Shown here: positions 58,071 to 64,000 of the stretch, in pieces
Position numbering within the stretch: the stretch's first letter is position 1
Layout of the letters: every line of letters begins with the position of its first letter
DNA from: UTCFX2 sp963788305
Lineage (GTDB): Bacteria; Chloroflexota; Anaerolineae; Anaerolineales; UBA4823
DNA length: 64,000 bases
NCBI GenBank assembly: GCA_963788305.1
Contig: CAWBGK010000003.1
Coordinates: forward strand, 68,409 to 132,408
Reading direction: 5' to 3'
The notes under the pieces: model-generated
The model's database searches: none
What the model saw: the letters and a program-made list of their open reading frames with translations, nothing else
Told to the model about the DNA's origin: nothing
Position numbers and translations under genes: made by a program

Positions 58071-58233
58071 CTATTGGATTAAGTTGCACATGTTGTTTTT
58101 TCATCCCGTCATTTCACCGATAGGACAGGATATGCCAAAACATACAAACGATTTTGTTTACGGAGTACTCAGTCAAAGCGATTCTAAGTAGTTACAAAAA
58201 GGCTTATTCAAGAGGCGTGAAGGATAAGAATAT

Positions 58234-59360
58234 ATGAGCGATGCAAATGTTGATTATTTAGCTCGACAAAATAGGGTAATGGGGATGTTAGACCAGGCAG
58301 GATTGAAAGCTCTGGCGATCAATGCTGGTTTTAACTTGACATACATGACAGGCTTGACCTTCGATCGTATGGAACGTCCAACAATTGCATTGTTGGTACC
58401 GGGGTTGCCCGTGACCCTGGTGCTTCCAGGATTTGAAGTTGGCAAAACCCATGACCTGCCTTATCCAGTCCAGACTTTCTCTTACGAGGATAACCCATCG
58501 TCCTGGCCAGCAGCATTTATCAATGCCGCCACTGCTACAAAGCTGGTTGGCAGCAAGATAGGCGTGGAAAGCCGCGAGTTACGTGTCTTTGAGCTCCGCC
58601 TCTTAGAAATGGCTGCGCCAGGCGCAGTTTTTCTGCCCGCCGATAAAATATTAAATACTATGCGTCTATGTAAAGACAAAGACGAGATCGCTGCGATGCA
58701 GAAAGCAGTGGATATCGCTGAGCAAGCCTTTCTCGCCACAATTCCTCAGATTCGAATTGGCATGACCGAGCTAGAACTTGCTTCCAAACTGACTATGCAA
58801 CTCCTGCTTGCAGGTTCAGACTCTGATATTGCTTTCACACCGATCATTGCCAGTGGCCCAAATGGTGCAAACCCGCATGCTACTCCAAGCAGCCGCCATT
58901 TTGAGAGTGGAGATGTGGTTATTGTGGATTGGGGAGCTCGTCATAAAGGATACATTTCTGATCTATCCCGGACTGTTGTCTTAGGTCGCTGTGATCCCGA
59001 AATGAATACGATCGCAAAGATTGTCTTAGATGCAACTGTCGCCGGTTGTCAGGTTATCCGCCCGGGAATTATGGCTGGAGAGGTGGACAGGGCGGCACGT
59101 GATGTGATTAATCAAGCAGGATACGGTCTATTTTTCCGCAGTCGCACCGGTCATGGCATCGGTCTTGATGTGCATGAAGAACCCTACCTGTTTGGCGAGA
59201 ATACCCAGACTTTGCTCCCAGGAATGGCCTTCACTGTCGAACCCGGCATTTAACTGGATGGACGGGGGGAGTGCGGATTGAAGATAACGTAGTGGTAAGT
59301 GAGAGCGGCGTAAATATCCTCAGCAACCTCCCACGTATCCTTATCGAAGTTGGCGCTTGA
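58234..59360 (+). CDS. M24 family Xaa-Pro dipeptidase/aminopeptidase P, frameshifted near the end
   Basis: Prolidase-like metallopeptidase of about 375 residues. An N-terminal creatinase-type domain (NLTYMTGLTFDRMERPTIAL) is followed by the pita-bread domain. Metal ligands: VIVDWGARHKGYISDLSRTV (two Asp), GHGIGLDVHE (His), FTVEPGI (Glu), and IEDNVVV (Glu) after the break. At 59251 a TAA (tyrosine codon expected after EPGI) and one missing G in the G6 run near 59270 interrupt it; the tail then reads SESGVNILSNLPRILIEVGA. It releases proline or hydroxyproline from X-Pro peptides, feeding the island on the left. AAGGA precedes the ATG. Confidence 0.85.
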
Positions 59361-59439
59361 TGGGTGAAACATCAAGGAGGTGGTGCCTATGTACTAGTAA
59401 GCATGAGATTATTCCATAAGTTGTATGGTCCACAACCAA

Positions 59440-59445
59440 TATAAT
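59440..59445 (+). promoter_or_regulatory. possible -10 box of the peptide-transport operon
   Basis: A perfect TATAAT 25 bp upstream of the binding-protein ATG; the -35 is not convincing. TGGTCCACAACCA next to it (59426-59438) looks like a degenerate FCD operator. Both are tentative. Confidence 0.35.
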
Positions 59446-59469
59446 ATATTCCTTTGGAGGAGAAAAACG

Positions 59470-61258
59470 ATGCAACGAAAGATATTCTAAATTTTAGGCG
59501 TGACCGTGCTATTACTCAGCATGGTTCTGGGCGCATGCGCACCGCAGGCAGCCCCAACAGAAGCTCCGGCCCCGGTAGCGACCGAAGCCCCTGCAGCACC
59601 TGAAGCTCCTGTAGCCACTGAAGCTCCAGTTGTAACAGAAGCGCCGGCAGCGACCGAAGCCCCGGTCGAAGTTCCGGCTGAGCCAGCCTGGGAAGCCAAG
59701 TATAACCTGAGCGCTCCAGATTGCTCTTACGGCGGAGAGTTCAAGTCGATCGAGGCGGTGGATCAGTACACTATCAAGTTTACGCTGTGCAATCCCGATC
59801 CGGCTTTCCTGTCCAAGGTGGCTTTCCCGGCTTATGGCATCCAGAGTGCCGCCTATTTGGAAAAGACCGGCGGTGGTGGTGACCTGCTCAGCTCCCCGCT
59901 CGGATCCGGTCCCTACATGGTTAAGGAATGGATACGCGGCGATCACCTGAGCCTAGTGCCGAACCCGAACTTCCGGGGCGAGCAGCCCAAGAATAAGGAA
60001 TTCATCATGCGTTGGAACGCTGAAGCCGCCGCCCGCTTGCTCGAGCTGCAGGCCGGCACCGCGGATGCTATAGATAACCCCAGCCCGGATGACTTCGAGA
60101 ATATTCAATCCGATCCCAATCTCCTGCTGCTGCCCCGCGCAGGCCTGAACGTATTCTACCTGGGTATGAACAACGCGAAGGAGCCTTTCAATAACGAAAA
60201 GGTTCGCCAGGCCGTCGCTATGGCGCTCGATACACAGCGGATTGTTGATAACTATTACCCGGCCGGGTCGTTGTCTGCCGAGCAGTTTGTCCCGCCTGCG
60301 ATGGTGCCTGGTTATGTCGAAGGGTACAATTGGTACGACTATGATCCCGAGGGAGCAAAAGCGCTATTGGCTGAAGCTGGATTCCCGGATGGATTCGAGA
60401 CAACCCTGGGGTACCGCGATGTTGTGCGTGTTTACCTGCCGCTACCCGGCAAGGTCGCCCAGGAGATCCAGTCACAGCTGGCCGAGGTCGGAATCAAGGC
60501 AACGATCGCTCCTATGGAATCGGGTGCATACCTGGCATCCGTGGCAGCTGGCGAACAATTCCTGTTTATGAATGGTTGGGGCGCCGACTATCCCGATCCG
60601 ACCAACTTCTATGATTTCCACTTCACCGGTGCTTCCAAGAACTTTGGCGAGCCGCACCCGGACCTGGTCGAAGCGATTCGCACGGCTGCTCAGGTAGCCG
60701 ATCCTGCTGAGCGCACCACGCTGTATGCCAAGGTCGCTGAGCTGGTCAAGCTTCATGCACCGATGGTGCCCATCGCTCACGGCACGAACGGCATCGCCTA
60801 CAAAGCCACCGTGGAGAACCCGGAAGTCAGCCCGCTGGCTGACGAAATGTTCAACCTGATGAGTGTGCCCGGGCAGGACCAGTTCGTCTGGATCCAGAAC
60901 GCTGAGCCGATCAGCTTGTTCTGCGCTGATGAAACAGATGGTGAGACGCTGCGCGCTTGCTACCATATCTTTGACCACCTGTACTGGTACAAGCCTGGCA
61001 CAACCGAGTTGGTTCCGGCTGCAGCGGAAAGCTACGACGGTCAATGCAGATCTGACTGAATGGACCTTCAAGCTGCGCGAGAACAACATGTTCAGCGACG
61101 GTACCGCCATGGACGCCAACGATGTCGTCCAGACCTTTGTCGTGATGTGGGATGCATCAAATCCATTGCACAAAGGCAACACCGGCGTCTTTGAATACTT
61201 TGTCGGCTACTTTGCTGCGTTCTTGAACGCTGCCCAAGTAGCAGCAAGATGTTCCTGA
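59470..61258 (+). CDS. circularly permuted family 5 peptide-binding lipoprotein, stop codon and frameshift
   Basis: OppA/DppA-type solute-binding lipoprotein of about 595 residues. GGAGG precedes the ATG at 59470; codon 7 is TAA, and after it the signal peptide goes on as ILGVTVLLLSMVLGAC. An Ala/Pro/Glu linker follows. The binding fold is out of order: first the family's middle and C-terminal parts (VDQYTIKFTLCNPDPAFLSK, GSGPYMVKEWIRGDHL, GLNVFYLGMNNAKEPFNNEK, PMVPIAHGT), and only then what is normally the N-terminus (FVWIQNAEPISLFC, then FDHLYWYKPGTTELVPAAAE, WTFKLRENNMFSDGT). A base shift near 61030 breaks the last segment (ESYD to NADLTEW). The two permeases follow; the ligand is probably a peptide. 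Confidence 0.85.
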
Positions 61259-61339
61259 TCTAACCGTGTTCGTGATGGGGCGTTGCAGGTAGCAGCGCTC
61301 CATCACACCTTAGATGCTTCAAGAGGTAATAACAACGCA

Positions 61340-62416
61340 ATGCTAAGCTTCTTGATCCGCAGATTGTTATTATTGTTCCCGGTGTTGTTGGGGATTTTAG
61401 TCATTACTTTCGCTCTGGCACGTCTCATTCCCGGCGATCCGTGTACGATCGCTTTAGGTGAAAAGGCAACCCCAGAGGTATGTAACCAATACATGGAACG
61501 GATGGGGCTCAATGATCCCCTTCCCACCCAGTTCTTGCGCTATCTGACCAGCCTGGCGCATGGAGACCTGGGCAACTCGATCCGCACCAATCAGACAGTC
61601 TCTTCGATTGTACTGCTACGCCTGCCGATGACCCTCGAGCTGGCATTCTGCGCCATGTTATTTGCGACCGTTGTGGGCATCCCGTTGGGAATCATTGCTG
61701 CACTCCGTCGCAACTCAGCTGCAGACGTGTCGACTATGATGCTGGCGAATGTGGGCGTTTCGATGCCGGTGTTTTTTTTGGGATTGTTATTAGCCTATTT
61801 GTTTGCTATTGTATTGAAAGGCACGCCATTTTGGCTGCCACCTTCCGCCAGGCTTACCCCAGGTCTATCCACCACGCCATTGGTAGAAACCTTCAAACTG
61901 CAGAATTTACAGGGTCTCTCGCTCGCTGTGGTGACATTCTTGTCGAACATGGTCACCTTTAACTCGCTTGTCTCTGGAAACTGGAAAGTATTTCAGGATG
62001 CGTTGCGACACCTGATCTTACCGGCCATCACGGTCGGGACGATCCCACTGGCGATCATTGCCCGCATGACCCGCTCCAGCCTCCTGGATGTGCTGGGACT
62101 GGATTACATTCGCACAGCGCGCGCCAAGGGTTTGAAAGAACGCCTGGTGGTCATCCGGCACGCTTTCCGCAATGCCTTGCTTCCGATTATCACCATCGTC
62201 GGGTTGCAGTTAGGCGGTTTATTAGGAGGTGCAATTCTGACCGAGACGATCTTTGGCTTGCCAGGCATGGGTACGATCATGGTTCAATCGATCTATGCGC
62301 GCGATTATCCGGTTCTGCAAGCCGCTGTCGTCCTGATTGCGCTGATCTTTGTATTTGTCAACCTCTTTGTTGATATTTCTTACGCCTATCTTGACCCTCG
62401 GATACGGCTGCAATAG
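61340..62416 (+). CDS. Opp/Dpp-type ABC permease (DppB-like)
   Basis: First permease of the peptide importer, 358 residues. Opens MLSFLIRRLLLLFPVLLGIL, the usual DppB start helix, followed by the extracellular loop with PGDPC and DPLPTQFLRYL. The EAA loop is seen as DYIRTARAKGLKERLVVIRH (about 260), and the last helices hold TETIFGLPGMGTIMVQSIYA. I use the ATG at 61340; the frame is open 19 codons upstream, without family similarity. About 80 bp after the binding-protein gene. Confidence 0.9.
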   Translation: MLSFLIRRLLLLFPVLLGILVITFALARLIPGDPCTIALGEKATPEVCNQYMERMGLNDPLPTQFLRYLTSLAHGDLGNSIRTNQTVSSIVLLRLPMTLELAFCAMLFATVVGIPLGIIAALRRNSAADVSTMMLANVGVSMPVFFLGLLLAYLFAIVLKGTPFWLPPSARLTPGLSTTPLVETFKLQNLQGLSLAVVTFLSNMVTFNSLVSGNWKVFQDALRHLILPAITVGTIPLAIIARMTRSSLLDVLGLDYIRTARAKGLKERLVVIRHAFRNALLPIITIVGLQLGGLLGGAILTETIFGLPGMGTIMVQSIYARDYPVLQAAVVLIALIFVFVNLFVDISYAYLDPRIRLQ

Positions 62417-62447
62417 CCATGTAGCATTAGCAATAATGGAGCAGTAG

Positions 62448-63364
62448 ATGGAAGCAGAAAAAGAAATTGTCGATATCGGTCGCAATCAGGCTCCCAGCAA
62501 TTTATGGGTCGATGCGCTGCGCCATTTGATGGAAAAACGCTCAGCTCTGATCGGGTTGATCATGCTGGGTGCGCTTTTTATTATTGCCCTGCTGGCGCCG
62601 GTGCTCTCAACCCACGACCCGGTAGAGATTTTACGGGGCGTCAAGCGCAACACCCCGCCGTGTATCCATATCCTGGGCTGCCCCGAAGAAAAGCCCCAGC
62701 ATTTCTTCGGCATCGATGGCAACAGCAGGGATTTTTACAGCCGGGTGTTGTATGGCGCCCGCCTTTCATTGGTGATTGGTATTGTGACCATCACCGTCTC
62801 CATCTTCATAGGCACCGTGCTGGGAGCGATCTCAGGCTACGCTACCGGGTGGGTAGATAACAGCATCATGCGCATTATGGATGTTATGCTGGCCTTTCCC
62901 TATCTTTTGTTGGCCATTGCGGTTGTCGCCGTATTAGGGCCAGGGTTGATCAACGCCTTGATAGCAATTATGATTGTGGAGATTCCAGCCTTTGCACGGA
63001 TCGCGCCGCCAGCGTCATTTCTATCAAAGAAATGGATTTTGTGACCGCCGACCGCGCCCTGGGCGTTTCACCGACTCGGATATTATTCCGCCGCATTTTA
63101 CCCAACGCCATGACCCCGCTGATCGTTGCAGGCACGCTCGGCATTGGCACGGTGATCATTTCGGTTGCAGCGCTCTCCTTTTTGGGGTTAGGCGCTCAGC
63201 CGCCAACACCGGAATGGGGCATCATGCTGGCTGAGGAGCGCAATAATATCTTCAATGCCCCGCATCTGCTGTTCATCCCCGGGATTGCGATCACGATCAC
63301 GGTGTTAGGCTTCAACCTGTTGGGCGATGGCTTACGGGACGCGTTAGATCCGCGGTTGAATTGA
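62448..63364 (+). CDS. Opp/Dpp-type ABC permease (DppC-like), frameshifted
   Basis: Second permease of the importer, about 305 residues. N-terminal OppC_N part: LMEKRSALIGLIMLGALFII. Then HFFGIDGNSRDFYSRVLYGA, RLSLVIGIVTITVSIFIGTV and MRIMDVMLAFPYLLLAIAVV. The frame shifts near 63010, inside the EAA loop, and goes on as EMDFVTADRALGVSPTRILF, then LFIPGIAITITVLGFNLLGD with DGLRDALDPRLN at the end. No ATPase gene is present up to the window end; the next gene is a glycosidase, so the ATPases may be encoded elsewhere. Confidence 0.88.
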
Positions 63365-63377
63365 TAAGGGGTGCACC

Positions 63378-64000
63378 TTGGTAAGCTTCAGCCAGGATGA
63401 TCAAGCACTTATCGGGAAATGCGGACATCAGACGATTCGCATCGAACCATGGGGACAAGATAGCCTGCGTGTGCGCGCCGGCGAGAATGGGAGCATCAGA
63501 TCTGATCTTCCGCAAGCATTGCTCGACCATCCTGCGGTCACTTCACAGATCGAAATTGATCCCAAACGAGCTGCAATCTGCAACGGAAAATTAGCTGCTG
63601 AAATATTTCTCGAAAAAAACCAAATCCGGTTCTTTAATCCAACCAACAACTTTGAATATCTCGCGGAATTTGCTCCACGCCACTGGACACCAGCACGATC
63701 CTTTCGCTCTGTGGGTGGCGATCATTACGAATTACAGGTGCGATTCAAGGCATATGATGGAGAACGGTTCTACGGATTGGGGCAACATCAACATGGCCGC
63801 CTGGACCAAAAAGGCTGCGTGATTGACCTAGTTCACTTCAATACCGAGTCAAGTATTCCGTTTCTAGTCTCCAGCCGGGGCTATGGCTTTCTTTGGAATA
63901 ATCCTGCGTTGGGTCGGGTTGAGCTTGGCAACAATGCCACTCGGTGGATTGCCCACGCGTCACCGCAGTTGGACTATTGGATTACAGCAGGCGATAATCC
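63378..64000 (+). CDS. glycoside hydrolase family 31 protein, N-terminal part (cut by window end)
   Basis: Frame open from TTG at 63378 to the window end (207 codons). The N-terminal beta-sandwich of GH31 (alpha-glucosidase/alpha-xylosidase) is seen: DGERFYGLGQHQHGRLDQKG, then NTESSIPFLVSSRGYGFLWN, ending QLDYWITAGDN before the catalytic barrel, which lies outside. It has no signal peptide. The TTG start follows AAGGGG at plausible spacing and lies 14 bp after the permease stop. It would remove terminal alpha-linked sugars; the exact sugar is unknown. Its link to peptide import may mean glycopeptide use. Confidence 0.75.
   Translation, partial: MVSFSQDDQALIGKCGHQTIRIEPWGQDSLRVRAGENGSIRSDLPQALLDHPAVTSQIEIDPKRAAICNGKLAAEIFLEKNQIRFFNPTNNFEYLAEFAPRHWTPARSFRSVGGDHYELQVRFKAYDGERFYGLGQHQHGRLDQKGCVIDLVHFNTESSIPFLVSSRGYGFLWNNPALGRVELGNNATRWIAHASPQLDYWITAGDN

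Noticed and set aside
57946..58191. 81-codon plus-strand frame before the prolidase gene
   Set aside because: No ribosome binding site or family, and the minus strand there shows traces of a transposase.
1..64000. CRISPR arrays, tRNA or rRNA genes, phage or plasmid features
   Set aside because: No regularly spaced direct repeats, tRNA-like cloverleaf, rRNA core or integrase/replication gene was recognised by eye.

Overview
The window looks like a chromosome segment of an Anaerolineae-type Chloroflexota. The grounds are lipoproteins with Thr/Pro/Ala-rich linkers behind a Cys lipobox, SH3b and META domain surface proteins, a 7TMR-DISM sensor kinase, DUF6325 and SHOCT small proteins, peptide-scavenging genes, and a tungsten-type aldehyde:ferredoxin oxidoreductase that points to an anaerobe. 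This is inferred from protein style only; there is no rRNA marker. I see no tRNA, rRNA or CRISPR array. About twenty genes carry single-base frameshifts, often in homopolymers, and a few carry a stop codon. The even spread suggests uncorrected long-read sequence more than mass pseudogenization, so I give reconstructed gene spans and mark the breaks.

Layout. 0.1-17 kb (all minus strand): AI-2E permease, SulP, ClC and a voltage-gated K+ channel in a tight operon led by a Gly/Pro-repeat microprotein and a DUF6325 protein; then an arylsulfatase, two SH3b lipoproteins, a second SulP, a SHOCT protein, a second DUF6325 protein, a LURP-one-like protein and small membrane proteins. 17-20.8 kb: LuxR-type response regulator and 7TMR-DISM histidine kinase. 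21-27.5 kb (plus strand): SsuABC-type ABC transporter, then an adenylation-carrier protein, a NeuD-type acyltransferase and a phosphopantetheinyl transferase, a self-contained thiotemplate set. 27.5-28.9 kb: a damaged insertion sequence. 29-38.7 kb: a stalk-type surface protein and possible sortase-fold partner, DUF1801, CoA-binding and VIT-like proteins, a five-META/PKD lipoprotein, a second AI-2E permease, and DUF4203 and GAP membrane proteins.

38.3-46.8 kb (minus): peptide and amino-acid salvage genes (ZIP-like fragment, AbgT transporter, M17 aminopeptidase, M20 dipeptidase, MFS transporter, glutaminase, nitroreductase fragment). 47.3-57 kb (minus): a hydroxyproline degradation island: FCD-GntR regulator, 4-hydroxyproline epimerase, aconitase-X pair (cis-3-hydroxyproline dehydratase), three-component D-hydroxyproline dehydrogenase, DapA-type deaminase, MoaD/ThiS protein and aldehyde:ferredoxin oxidoreductase. 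57.0-57.2 kb: a mirror-image divergent promoter/operator region. 57.6-58.1 kb: IS630-type remnant. 58.2-63.4 kb (plus): M24 prolidase, a circularly permuted peptide-binding protein and two Opp/Dpp permeases. The window ends inside a GH31 glycosidase.

Taken together, the right half reads as a programme for importing small peptides, releasing proline and hydroxyproline from them, and oxidizing hydroxyproline to 2-oxoglutarate, with the last aldehyde step possibly done by the tungsten enzyme in place of the usual NAD(P)-dependent dehydrogenase.
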